A stretch of 64,000 nucleotides of DNA from Euryodendron excelsum (lineage: Eukaryota > Streptophyta > Magnoliopsida > Ericales > Pentaphylacaceae). Of the stretch, positions 11,162 to 22,967 are shown one piece after another. A program made the position numbers and the translations under genes. The notes beneath the pieces were generated by a model. The model was not told the DNA's origin and searched no databases. It saw only the letters and a program-made list of their open reading frames with translations. The stretch spans positions 7,098,501 to 7,162,500 of the forward strand of contig CM065393.1 in the NCBI GenBank assembly GCA_033060915.1, given 5' to 3'. How positions within the stretch are numbered: position 1 is the stretch's first letter; each line of letters starts with the position of its first letter.

Positions 11162-12150
11162 CTATAAGCACCCCATTTTTGTCCACTTGACAATTTCCAG
11201 CTTGACTGAACTCCCTTTTAAAAAAAACCCCACAGGAATATCCAAGCCCAAATCAAATTTCAAACCCCTATCTAATTAGTCAACTACTTTTCGAGCCTCC
11301 TAGGCCCAACAGAGGCCTAATAACCAAACATGTCCCTTGGGCCTCTAGTTACGTCTTGAGAAAGTTCAAAATCACTTAGGACGGTAAGTTCACCTTTCTA
11401 AAGTGATCCTAAATAGTTAGGCGTACTCAACATGCCATCCTGTCTAATTTCGGTCCCATTTTGGTTAACTTCAATTAAAATGACCATTTTGCCCCTTCAT
11501 TCCCTAGCACAATACGAAGCCCATCAGATAGCGAAAAACTCTTCCAAGACCATCATCAAATAGTCCGACATGCTTAATATGCCACTCCAATCCATTCTGA
11601 TCATTTTCAACCAATCCCTATCGAAATGACTGTTTTACCCTTGGTGACCTAAACGCGCCATGAAACTACACCGGCCCGGGGTATTAAACGCTGGGTCTCA
11701 GCATACACCCATATTTAACCCAAGGTGGACCTCACAACTCCAAAAACTCCTGACTCAACGAAAGTCCCCTGGAGCATCTCACAGACGCTCTGTCAAGATT
11801 GTCTTTTTCTCCAATTCCCTGATTATAATGCACCATCAAATGACTTGAGAAATGCGCAAATCAAGAAATTCCTGAAAGTATTTTTAGTATACTTTCATCG
11901 GTATGGTCCGATTGAAGAGATTGCTTCCCGAAGGCCTCGATCATGTTGTAAGCACCCCATTTTTTACCGCTCGGCAGTCTACACTCCATCCAGACTTGTA
12001 TTCAAGTCAATATGGATGTATTCCAATCGAAATCAACTCTCTAAGTCTAATCCCGTCAATTCATCGCTTCGCGGTCCCCACCGAGCCCAAAGAGAAGCAA
12101 AATGACCAAAATGCCCTTAGGGGGCATTATCCTTTCCATATTCTAAATTA

Positions 12151-12430
12151 GGCACGTCTTTCCGAAGACCATAAGACCCCTTTCCAAGTCCAATCCCTCT
12201 CTCGAGATAGTTTATTTCTCGAGACGGTAAATCTACTCCAATTAGGCACGCCTTTTCGAAGACAATAAGACCCCCTTTCCAATTCCAATCCCTCTCTCGA
12301 GACAGTTTATTCCTCGAGAAAGTAAATCTACTTTGATTAGGTATGTCTTTCCGAAGACGATAAGACCCCTTTCCAATTCTAATCCCTCTCTTGAAACAGT
12401 TTATTCCTCGAGACGGTCTGGCGCATTTTT
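12151..12430 (+). repeat. 94-bp tandem array in T1 LTR
   Basis: Units start at about 12151, 12245 and 12340. Each has GTCTTTCCGAAGAC (inverted halves GTCTT/AAGAC), then CCCCTTTCCAATTCCAATCC, then CTCGAGACAGTTTATTCCTC and GAG. The equivalent arrays are 29968-30345, 29636-29756 (cut short by the inner insertion) and, inverted, 21330-21690. Confidence 0.75.
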
Positions 12431-12469
12431 CAAAGAAAATCTCTTCAGATTAGGTAGTCTCTGGAATGA

Positions 12470-13340
12470 TCGCGAACCGTAAGAGTAGCGGAAATACTCA
12501 CAAACATCACAACTGTCAAAGTAGTGAAAATACTCGTAAACAGGTCGATATAGGGAATTGCCAACAAACCCCTGTATCACACGACCGCTGTTAGAGTGGC
12601 GGAAACACTCAAAACCCAAGTCAACACCAGTGCCTGCTAGCCCACTTCGATGAAAAATGACCAAACTACCCCAAGGGCCATTTTTCAGCACGTTTCTTGA
12701 GAACACATTTGAGTCTTCAGAACGGTAAGTCCAACCTTCCAAGATTGTCTTAAAATCAATCTGGCATGATTAGGTGCCTTCTAGTCAATTTTGGGTCAAT
12801 TCTGAGACTTTTCGGTCAAGATGACCATTTCGCCCCTAGGCATCTAAATGCCTCGGGGACCACACCGGCTCTGAGTATCAAAGTGGTAACCTCCCGAGAA
12901 TGCTTCCTATAGTATTCTTAGCCTTCATCTATCTTTTCGAATCATTCCGAGTCAATTCCGATAAACCCATTGCAAAATGACTGTTTTGCCCCTAGTGGGC
13001 CGATCGCCTTTTTCTAGCCACACTGGCTATGGGTATCAAACCGGTAACCTCCTGAGATTGCTTCTTATAGTATTCTCAACCTTGTTCTACCTTCCCGGAT
13101 CATTCTAAGTCAATTCCAGCAAACCCGGTACAAAATGACCGTTTTGCCCATAGGGGGCCGGTTGCCTTTTCCGACCATACCGGCTCTAGGTATCAAACCA
13201 GCAACCTTTGGAAACATTCTCAATAATGTTTCCAAATCTCGAGTCTTCTTCCGAGACAGTTCGAGTCTGTCCCGTCAGCTTCCCGATCCGATTGATTGTT
13301 TCGCCCCTAACGGCTCGGTCAATCCTTCCAACGCATATTA
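12470..13340 (+). repeat. Second and third subrepeat arrays in T1 LTR
   Basis: 12470-12620 has three copies of a roughly 50-bp unit with GTCAGAGTAGCGGAAATACT-type words. 12816-13340 has about four copies of a 157-bp unit containing AATGACCGTTTTGCCCCTAG, a TATCAAACCGGTAACCTCC-type word and a GATCATTCCGAGTCAATTCC-type word. The same arrays appear at 30565-31440 and 35340-36060. Confidence 0.7.
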
Positions 13341-13554
13341 TTCTCATTTCTCAAGTCAAATACCTCCGGGACACTATTTTAAGTGTTCCTACCCTTTTTT
13401 TGGCCTTCTAGGTCATTCTCGGTTCTCAAACTCCTTCCTGAACTTTTCGAAGTCACTCCTAGTGAAGCCAGGCTAAAAATTGCATGGTAGTCGCTAATAC
13501 AGGTGCCCAAATCTAGTCAAAGATACGTTGCTTGCCGACCTTAATAGTTTCCTA

Positions 13555-13671
13555 ATTGGCTGGAGCCACTAGTAATGGCACCAAGACAATATTTGGCTTG
13601 GCGCCACTAGAAGCATTTTTGGCCTGGCGCCACTACAACAGGCGCTAGGTCTATCCTACCACTATAAATAC
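13555..13671 (+). promoter_or_regulatory. T1 LTR core promoter: GGCGCCACT palindromes and TATA box
   Basis: Three degenerate GGCGCCAC...GTGGCGC units lie at 13555-13650, followed by CTATAAATAC at 13662-13671. A leader of about 320 bp follows, ending in CACAAGGTAGGCTTTC. The same layout recurs at 31656-31783 and 36270-36385. Transcription start about 30 bp after the TATA is inferred. Confidence 0.6.
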
Positions 13672-14554
13672 AGAGCCTTTTCTAGCATGAAATGGGTCCG
13701 CAAACTCAGTCTAAAAATCCTATATTTCGATATATAGAGCTCGCACACTCCCAAAAACCCTAGTTTCCCTAGGTTTTCCAAACCCTAGCCACCATACACA
13801 AACCCTAGCCTTATATACACTCATACACACCCCTACACACATATACACTAGCCTCTAACCCTCCATTGAAGACTTGAATTGCTGCAAGTACGACGATTTG
13901 AAAACCGAAGACGAGCCCTCAAAGATCAAGACTGAAGTGAAGCGAAGACCAAAGAAAAGCAAGGCGCGCAAAATAAACAAGGCACAAGGTAGGCTTTCGT
14001 TTTACATTGCTGCACTTCCCCCCTCTCTCTTCTCTCTCCTAACCCACTTGTTTTTCTCTATTTTAATCCCCTATCTCTTTCCCCCCCCCCCTTTCTTTGC
14101 ATGCTTGAAACAAGGGGACTCCCGGTCCATGTGTAGGATTAGACTATTGAAGGGTCACCGTGTCGGGGGCTTTCCTTTAGGCTAACCGGAGACCACGTGA
14201 GTTCGGCCTCCTTGATTATGTGGTGAAGCCTTAACCTTGTATCTTCACGACCCCAAACTTGCATTGTGCATATTATGATCTTGCATGTTCCAAAAATCGT
14301 TTTCAAAATTTGCATTAAACTTGCTTTCAAAATTGCATCAAAATTTCCTTTTCAAAACTTGTTTTTAAAATCACAATCCTAGGGTGATTCTAGCCTTTTC
14401 ATGGCTAGGGTTGCTTTAGGAAAGTGTTACATTTAAAGTGACTTTTATGGTCCACATTTTCAAATCTTGTTGTTTTCAAAACCGCTTTCCTAAAGTGGAT
14501 CTAGCCCGCTTATGGTTAGAATTTCTTTAGGAAAGTGCGATATTTTTATACCTT

Positions 14555-16480
14555 CTAAAAACTCTCTTTTCAAAAATCTCTTTCTAAAAATCTCTTTTTC
14601 AACATACTTTCCTAAAACTCTCCTTTCCAAAGTTATTTTCAAAAACTCCCTCCAAAAATCTATTTTTCAAAACTCCCTTTTTCAACTCCTCTCCAAAATA
14701 CTCTCCCCAAAATCCATTTTCTAAAAACGCTCCCTAAAAATCTTTTCAAAAACTCTCTCCAACAATCTTCTACCGAAAATCTTTTTAAAAACTCTTTTCC
14801 CAAAATCTACCTTCTAGAAACTCCCCTCTAGGATTTTCCTTCTAAAATCTTCGTTTCCAAAAACGCACTTTCCAAAAATCCCTTTTTTTGATGCCCAAGT
14901 CAAGCCTTAGAGCTAACAATTAGGAAACCCTAATTTTCTTTCCAAAAACATGGTTTTCAAACTTGCCTTAAAACCTAGGTTCCCAAAACCTCCTATTTTC
15001 TACGTCAAAACTATACACTTCCAAATCTAGGGTTTCTAGAAACTTCCTTTTCCAAATCCTTGTCAAATCTTAGCTTTCCTTTAGGAAACCAAGTCCAATC
15101 TTCCCATTTAAGAAAGTAGATACAATCTTCTGTTTTTGGAAACAAAATCAAACATTTCATCTTAGAAACAAAATCCAATCCCTTCCTAATCTAACTCTTT
15201 CTTAACTCAACTCCTTCCTAATCTTCTACTTTCCTAAATCTTTTGTTCCCAAAGCTTAAACATAAAAATCTTTCCCAAATTTTAAAATTCAACTTCCAAA
15301 TCTTCCAAATTTTCTTTCCCTCAACTTCAAATCTTTCCTAATTCAACTCCTTTCCTAATTCTATCCCTTTCCAAATCTTAACTTTCCAAATCTAAGTCTT
15401 TAAATCTTTCCTAAACTCAAACCTTTCCTAATCTCAAGGTTTTTCAAAACTCAAACTCCAAAACTTTCTAAATCTTGAACTTTCTAAATTTCAAATCTTT
15501 CCAAATTCAAAGCTTTCTAAATTCAAAATTTTCTTAAGTTAAATCTTTCGAAACCTAAATCTTTCTAAATTCTAAATTTTCCTAAAACCTCAAATCTTTC
15601 CAAATCTAAAACTTTCTAAACTCAAAACTTTCTTGTTCTCAAAACCTTTCCTATTTCAAACCCTTTCTTAAAATGAAACTCTCTTAATTCAAAACTTTCC
15701 TAAATTGAAACTTTCTAAATTCAAAACTTGCCAATTTCAAAACTTTCTTAAAATGAAATGTTTCCTACTTCAAAACTTTTCTAATTCGAAACTTTCCTAA
15801 AATGAAACCTTCCTAAAATGACACTTTCCTAATTCGGACCTTTCATAATTCGAATCCATCCTAAATCCGATCTTTCTCAATCTTCCAAGTTCAACACTCG
15901 AATCAAATCTTTTCTAAAATCTTTCCAAGTCAAATCCAGTCTTTCCTTTCTAAGTTTCTAAGTCTATGTTTCCTAAACCTCAATCTTTCCGAAACAAGCT
16001 CAAATCTTTCCTCCAAGTTCTATTTTTCCAAATCAAAGTCCAATCTTTCTAATTTCAAATTCCAATTTTCAATATTCTATTCTAAGTTCAAATCAAATCA
16101 TTCTTCAAATCAACTTTCTTCCAATCCAACCTTCTATTTTCAATCGGACTCTTGTCCGAACTACGACTAACCTGATTCCTCCAAAAGGATACGTAGGCAA
16201 CCCTCATGGGTGCGGTCACGACATTTTTCAAACTTCTATTTCCACAATCTTTTTCAAATTTTCAATTGTACAATCTTCTTTCAAATCTCCAATTCAACAA
16301 TCTTCTTCAAGTTTCCAATTCTATGTTTTATTTCCATTTTTCAATTCTAAAAATCTATTTTCAAATCTCAATTTTCAAATTCTAAAACTTTCTAATTTCA
16401 AATCTATATTTTCAAATCTTTTCTAAAATCAAATCAATTTCTTTTCAAAATCTAATTTCAAATCAAACCTTCTTCTTGCA
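14555..16480 (+). repeat. G-depleted AAATCTTTCC-like tract in T1 LTR
   Basis: About 1.9 kb in which most 60-base lines have only one to four G. It is made of endlessly varied AAATCTTTCCT / AAAACTTTCTAAATTC words with a loose 10-17 base rhythm. Near its end comes CCTGATTCCTCCAAAAGGAT followed by ACGTAGGCAACC (16171-16202), a motif kept in all related LTRs. Open frames in it are composition effects. Confidence 0.75.
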
Positions 16481-17380
16481 TTTGCATATCATGCATCATA
16501 TCTTTTTAAATATTATTTTTCAAAGTGGATAGGATTGAACATTAGTTAGTTGAAGACTCGCGTAGGTGAATCTAGGGTAGATTGACATGTAGGTACCGAA
16601 AGGGCGGAGTAGGGTGATGGCTTAGTGCGTCTTTCCTACACGTAACCAACCTTCGAACCTAGATCACTGATTTCAAAGACCAAAAACGGAGTTATTTTTC
16701 AAAAAGGGCTAAATATTTTTCAAAGGTTGCCAAACAACCTGTTTTCTTAAAAACCCTCTATTGAGAATATTTTCAAAAACCTTTTCCAAAACCCTAAGTG
16801 TAGTTTTCGGATTATGCTTAATTTTTAGGTGACCTAACTCACGTTAATCAAGTTAGGTGGCGACTCCAAAGTTTTTCCAAAAGCCCTTTGTTCAAATCAA
16901 TTTTTCAATTCAAACCTAGACGCACTCATTCTTCTAGGAGGGTGAGTTCTAACGAGAGAGTATAGTATTTTTTCCACTTGTGTGTGTATTCCTCGAGTGC
17001 GAAAAATCTGGGTGCGACACATGTGGCACACAAACGGCTACTTTTGAACCCCCGCGGAACGTATCACAAACGCTCTGTAAAAATGTGTTTTTGTGCACAC
17101 TTTCCTAGACAATATCTCACACCTCTATACACCTTTCAAGCTTTTTGAAAACTCAAAAGTTCATGGGAAACCTTAGGAGAACACCATGAACACAATCGAT
17201 TTCTTCGAATCCTTCCCGGTTGGCACAATTATCGAGGTGAAGTTTAAACGAAGATTCTTGGCGACAGAGCGTATACGACATGCACCCAGATTTTGATCAG
17301 ATCGAATAAACTTTGCTTGCCTTCTAAGATTTAGCTAGTGCAGAGACTGCCACGTGACCTTTATTCTGTGGAACAGTACC

Positions 17381-17466
17381 GGCGCATGTAGCACTTGTGC
17401 CTGTGTAAATTTTACACAGGCACATGTAGGACATGCGCCAATGTCCAAAATTTTGCCTATAAATAC
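17381..17466 (+). promoter_or_regulatory. T2 LTR promoter: large palindrome then TATA box
   Basis: Positions 17397-17409 and 17411-17423 are perfect 13-base inverted arms (GTGCCTGTGTAAA) with one base between. The pairing extends imperfectly outward so that 17381-17439 forms a 59-base near-palindrome with GGCGCATG/CATGCGCC ends. CTATAAATAC follows at 17457-17466, 18 bases beyond the palindrome. T1 LTRs have unrelated palindromes at the same place. Confidence 0.6.
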
Positions 17467-18689
17467 TGGCCTTCCCCTTTGCATATTCCAGAATAAAAAA
17501 TTGTAATGAAACTTTGCATAAACAGCTCCAGAAATCTGAAACCCTCTATTTATCTCTCCCTTCAAACATTTAGCTTGTATTCCATCTCACTCTAGCCCAT
17601 ACGCCTCACCTATATAGCTTTCAATGCCATAGAATACCTCATTCTAGCACCCTTTAAGCCTCTCTAAGGCTATTCAAGCTTAAGTCAAGGCCATCCATGG
17701 AAGTTTGAAAGTGTTTAAAGGTAAAAGGTAGTATTCATTTTACATTTTTGCAGTCCCCACTCCTCTCTTCTCCCTCCTAGCCTACTTAGGCTATTCTCTA
17801 TTTTAATCCCCATCTTCTACCCCCTTTTCTTGCATGCTTGAGACAATAAAGCTCCTAGTTCATGCCTAGACGAAAGCTAGTGGGAGCCACCGGGTAAGGG
17901 GATCTCTCACTAGCCTACTTTAAGATGATATGGCCTTAGAGCACCTTGATTATATGGTGTGACCCCCTAGCTTGTATGAATTCATAACCCGCTTTGCATA
18001 TGACTATCTTGTTCATGTTTTGAGTGCTTGGCTTTATTTTTATGTTTATAATCATGTTTTTCAAAATTAGCACTATCCCTATGTTCATGTCATTTTCTAA
18101 GTTGCTTATTCAAATGTTCTCTTAAAAGTGGTTCTAAGAGTTGGGCCCTTGAAGTTTAGGATGAGACCCTAGGTATTCGTGCCTTAGAAAAACTCCCCAC
18201 TAATTCCTAACTCACATTTTTGCATCCTTGCACTTCAACTTGCATAAAAATGGTTTTCAAATTTAGTGGTTGGAATGGGCCCATGGGACCCTCACTTGAG
18301 TGGTCTCCCTTTATATTGGCTATATGAATCCTAACTTGTTAGAATGTTTCCCTCTTTTAAGAATGGTTTTCAAAACCTTCTTCTTAAATTTCAAAAGTCA
18401 TTCTCTCCATCATTGCATTGGAAATGGTTTTTCAAAAGTTGTCATTATTATGGTGATTTTCAAAGTCCCTACTCTTTTCAAGATAAAATGTTATAATAGT
18501 CCTATGGAAACCTTCTTCGGAATGGTTTTCAAACATCAACCATATAAACCATATACCTAACTAGAGCTAATTTTCATGGAAATGATCTTCAAGAGGGTTG
18601 TCTACCAAAGTCTCTTGCATAACATGATTTTTTTTCCAAAACTCTTTTAAAAAATGTAAAAAACCACCTTTCTAAAATCTCTTTCCAAC

Positions 18690-19065
18690 CATAAGCTAAC
18701 CTAACCCTAGTTTAATCAACCCAAGCTTAACTTGACCCTAAGACAACCAAACCCTAGGTTAATCTAACCTTAACTAGTTAACCATAGGTCATCTAAACCC
18801 CTTTTCAAAACCATCCTTTAACCCTAGGTTAATCTAACCTTAATTAGTTAATCATAGGTCACCTCAACTCTAGGTTAACTTAACCTAAGTCAGTTAACCC
18901 TAGGTCACCTTAACTCTAGGTTAACCCAATCCAAGTTAGCTAATCCTAGGTCAATCCAACCCTAGTCCAATTTAACCCTAGTTGTCCAAACCCTAGGTCA
19001 ACCTAACCTTAGTTAGTTAACCTTAGGCCACTTTAACCCTAGGTTAACCAACCCCAAGTTGTTTA
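18690..19065 (+). repeat. CCCTAGGTTAACC minisatellite
   Basis: Roughly 32-45 bp degenerate units of CCCTAGGTTAACCTAACCTT then AGTTAGTTAACC. The array is cut at 19072 by the inverted T1 solo LTR and resumes at 21875 with ACCTTAAGTTAACCC-like words. It looks telomere-like but lacks TTTAGGG periodicity. Confidence 0.6.
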
Positions 19066-19072
19066 ACCTTAG

Positions 19073-21869
19073 TGTCACGCCCATATTTTTTGCACTTGAG
19101 AAATACACACACAAACGGGAAAAATACTGTACTCTCTCGTTAGAACTCACCCTCCTAAAAGAATGAGTGCGACTAGATTTGAATTGAAAATATATTTGAA
19201 TAAAGGGCTTTTGGAAAACATTTGGAGTCACCACCTAACTTGATTAAGGTGAGTTAGGTCACCTAAAAACTAAGCATAATCCGAAGACTACCCTTAGGGT
19301 TTTTGAAAACGATTTTGAAAATACTTCCTCAAGAGAGGGTTTTTAGGAAAATAGGTTGTTTGGCAATCTTTAGAAAATAATTAAGCTCTTTTGGAAAATA
19401 AACTCCATTTTGGTCTTTTTCGAAAACAATGATCTAGGTTCGGAGGTTGGTTACGTGTAGGAAAGATGCATTAAGCCATCACCCTACCCCGCCCTTGCGG
19501 TACTTACATGTCTATCTACCGTGGATTCACCTATGAGAGTCTTCAACAAACTATTGTTCAATCCTATCCACTTTAGAAAAAGAATGTTTAAAAAGAATGA
19601 TCCATGATATGTAAGTGTAAGAAAAGAGAGTTGGAAAATAGATTTAAAAAAAAATTGATTTGTTTTTAGAAAGATATTTGAAAAGATTGAAATTGGAAAG
19701 TTTTGGAAATTGAAAATAGAGATTTGGAAATAGAAACTTGGAATTAGAAAAATAGATTAAGGAATTGGAGATTTGAAAAAGGTTGTGATCGCACTCAGGA
19801 GGGTTGCTTATGTATCATTTTGGAGGAATCAGGTCAGTCGTAGTTTGGACAAGAGTCCGATAGAAGATAGAAGATTTGATTTGAAAAAGGACTTGAATTG
19901 GAACTTGAATTTGATTTGAATTTAGAACAAAGGATTGGAAATTGAAATTGGAATTGAAAAGATTGGACTTTGATTTGGATATAAGAAAGATTTGGACTTG
20001 TTTTGGAAAGATTGAGATTTAGGAACCTAGACTTAAGAAAGATAAGATTTAGGAAAGACTCGAATTAGGAAAGTTCCATTTTAGAAAAGTTTCATTTTAG
20101 GAAAGATTTCGAATTAGAAAAGTTTTATTTTAGGAAAGTTTCGATTTAAAAAGGTTTCAAATTAAGAAAGTTTTGATTTAGGAAAGTTTTGAAATAGGAA
20201 ATGTTTTGAATTAAGAAAGGTTTTGAAATAGGAAAGGTTTTATTTAAGAAAATATTGGAATTGGAAAGTTTTGAATTTATATTGTTTTGAAATAGGGAAG
20301 CTTTGAAAGTAAGAAAGTTTAGAATTTATAAAGTTTTAGATTTGGAAAGATTTGAAGTTTAGGGAAGTTCAGAATTTTAGAAAGATTCAAAGTTTGAGTT
20401 TTAGAAATTCTTAAAATTAGAAAAGGTTTTAAGTTTAAAAAGGGTTTGAAAACTTAGATTTGGAAAGTTGAGATTTGGAAAGGTTGGAATTATGAAAGGT
20501 TTGAAAGCTTAAAGTTTAAGGAAAAATTTAAAAGTTTAAGTTTAGAAAACTTAAGGTTTAGGAAGGTATGAGATTAGGAAAGAGTGAATTAGGAAAGGTT
20601 TAGACTATGAAGAATTGAGATTCCTATTTCCTAAAACAAGGGATTAGATTTTGTTTCTAAAAAGAGATGGTGTAATTTTGTTTCAAAAAACGAAAGATAG
20701 GATCTAGTTTCCTAAATAGGATATTAGATTTGGTTTCCTAAAGGAAAGATTGGATTTGGCATGAATTTGGAAAGATAGAGTTTTGGAAATTCTAATTTTG
20801 CAAATATTATAGTTTTGATGTAGAAAATAGGTTTTGGAAATATACATAGTTTTGATTTAGAAAACAAGAAGTTTTGAAAACCTAGGTTTTGAGGCCAAAA
20901 TAAGGGATTGGAAATTATGCTTTTGGGAAGGAAAATTAGGGTTTCTTAATCGTGGGTTCTAGGGTTTAACTTGGGCTCTAAGGAAAAAGTTTTTGAAAAG
21001 TGAGTTTTTAGAAAGGGAGATTTTTGGAAGAAAATCCTAGAGAGGAGTTTCTAGAAGGTGAATTTTGAAAAGAGAGTTTTTGGAAGGGGATTTTTGGAAT
21101 GAGCTTTTAGGAAAGAGTTTTTAGGAAAGAGATTTAGGGAGAGAGTTTTCTAAGAAGGAAACTTAGGGAGTGTTTTTAGAAAAGGAATTTTGAGGAGAGT
21201 GTCTTGGAAAGGAGTTGAAAAGGAGTTTTTGAAAACAATTTTTGGAGGGAGCTTTTGAAAACAATTTTGGAAAGAAGATTGGAGAGAGTTTTTAGAGAGC
21301 ATGTTGAAAGAAAGGTTTTTAGAAGGAGAGATTTGGAAAGACGTGCCTATAGGAATATAGAAAGGGGACTTACCGTCTTCGGAAAGACGTGCTTATAGGA
21401 ATATAGAAAGGGGATTTACCATCTTCGGAAAGACGTGTCTAGTTTGGAATTGGAAAGGAGACTTACCGTCTTCGAAAAGACGCACCTAATTTGGAATTGG
21501 AAAGGGGACTTATCGTCTTTGGAAAGATGTGCCTATTGGAATTGGAAAGGGGACTTATCGTCTTCGAAAAGACATGCCTATTAGAATTAGAAAAAGGACT
21601 TACCATCTTTGGAAAGACGTGCCTAATTTGGAATTGGAAAGGGGACTTACCGTCTTTGAAAAGACGGGCCTGATAGAATTTGAAAGAACATTGCCCCTAA
21701 GGGCATTTTGGTCATTTTACCTCTATTTAGGCCTGATGGGCCCGCGAAGCAATGGATAGACGAGATTAGACTTAGAGAGTTGTTTTCAATTGGAATACGT
21801 GCATATGGACTTGAGTACAAGTCTGGACGGACCGTAGACAGCCGAGCTGTAAAAAATGGGGTGCTTATA
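19073..21869 (-). mobile_element. T1 solo LTR, inverted and internally deleted (2.8 kb)
   Basis: Starts TGTCACGCC (complement of the GCGACA end) and finishes TGCTTATA (complement of TGTAAGCA with one transition). Flanks are CTTAG (19068-19072) and CTTAA (21870-21874), a 4/5 match. Going inward it has the terminal block, the conserved GATACGTAGGCAACC-type motif (near 19800), the GA-rich complement of the G-poor tract, then directly the 94-bp-type array. The promoter, leader and 157-bp array, about 2.2 kb in the full copies, are missing at a junction near 21338. Confidence 0.8.
21330..21690 (-). repeat. Shortened array of the T1 GTCTTTCC/GGAAAGAC unit
   Basis: Seven units of about 50-60 bp: GGAAAGACGTGCCTA, AATTTGGAATTGGAAAGGGG, ACTTACCGTCTTC. 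They lack the CTCGAGACAG half seen in the 94-bp form, so this copy carries either the ancestral shorter unit or an independently expanded one. Confidence 0.65.
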
Positions 21870-21874
21870 CTTAA

Positions 21875-22803
21875 GCCACCCTCACCTTAAGTTAACCCAA
21901 CCCGGGTTAGTAAGCTTCAAGGTTCCAATTCAAGGACCCCTTTTTAAATAAGCTTTCAACCCAAAAACCATCTTCATAACATACTTTCTTAAAAACATCC
22001 TACTCTCTTAAGATTTCAAAAATCTACTCCAAAACATTTTCAAATATCCCTACACTCTATCTCCTAGAAGTTCTCTTAAACTTGTCTTAACTAGGATGGC
22101 TACGCACTTAACATTTTTCAAAAGTCATTTTCAAAATGATTTTAAGAACTTACAACCCTAAAGTGTCCCTACCCCTTTTATGGTTAGGGATCCAAAGGGA
22201 ATGTGATACATTAAGTACAACCTTCAAGGATGTCTATATTAGGGTTCCAAAGTCCTAGGTGTTTTCAAAAACCATTTTTAAAAAGTTTTTTCAAATACAA
22301 ATTCACAAGAGTATTTCCAATCCAAACTCTACCTCCAAAGTTTTCAAACAAGACTCCAAAACTTTCCTAAAAGCTCCCTTGAGTTGTTTTAAAATCACTT
22401 CAAAACCCCGCTGATTCAAGTTCAAAAACATTCAACATCATTTTCAAACCCAATTTCAAAACATTTCAAACATACCAAGTCCTACGTCAAAGTTATTTTT
22501 CTAAACTCTTAAATTCTCTTTACCAAAGACCACGAAGTGTCTTCAAACCATTCTAACGACCTTAAAGTATCTTCAAACATTCCAAAGGCCCTAATGCACA
22601 TACTTTCCATCAGGTATGAATGACCTGATTCTTGCCAAATGAGATATATAGGCAACCTAAAATAGTGCGGTCATAACTCTTATTTATTCCCAAGTTCTCT
22701 TTCCAAAACTCTCCATCCATTCAAGACTTCTATTTCAAATTCCTTTAAAACTTTTATGGTTTCAAACATTTTTCTCAAAATTTACATCATGCACCATTCA
22801 CCC
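21875..22803 (+). repeat. Third segment of T2 LTR
   Basis: Resumes the TTAACCC array, then runs through C/T/A-rich low-complexity sequence like the T1 tract. It includes the motif ACCTGATTCTTGCCAAATGA then GATATATAGGCAACC near 22620-22660. It ends at the chromovirus insertion; about 250 bp expected before GCCAAACAA (28280) are absent, so the insertion site carries a deletion. Confidence 0.5.
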
Positions 22804-22910
22804 AAAAACAACTCATATTTGTTTTCTTATAAAGTTAATTAAATTTTAATTGCATGCTATTATATATATATATGTGGGGTTTGCTACAAGATAAGCAGAT
22901 AAGGGATAAG

Positions 22911-22967
<57 letters not shown>

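Larger units (their letters stand above)
11947..17019 (+). mobile_element. T1 solo LTR, 5073 bp, TSD CATGT
   Basis: Starts TGTAAGCACC and ends GGTGCGACA. The five bases before (11942-11946) and after (17020-17024) are both CATGT, a perfect target duplication, so this is a complete solo LTR with no internal region. Solo LTRs arise by recombination between the two LTRs of one element (established). It contains the subrepeats, palindromes, TATA box and G-poor tract listed separately. Related copies: 19073-21869, 29434-39511 and 29757-35083. Confidence 0.92.
17025..19072 (+). repeat. Middle segment of T2 LTR: promoter, leader and TTAACC array
   Basis: It continues the T2 LTR after the solo LTR. 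The hairpin and TATA box are annotated separately. A leader follows with AAAGGTAAAAGGTAG at 17718-17732 and a CT-rich stretch near 17760-17830 (like the T1 leaders), then Phe/Lys-type low-complexity sequence and the CCCTAGGTTAACC array. No protein-coding signal. Confidence 0.55.

Noticed and set aside
14512..14724. Phe/Ser/Lys-rich open frames in the T1 tracts (also 32766-32975, 34282-34578, 37360-37575, 38742-38996)
   Set aside because: They follow the G-poor composition (few TGA/TAG stops); there are no domains and no frame is kept between T1 copies.
18690..19065. Interstitial telomere
   Set aside because: CCCTA words occur, but the 7-base TTTAGGG period does not; the units are 32-45 bp and palindromic.
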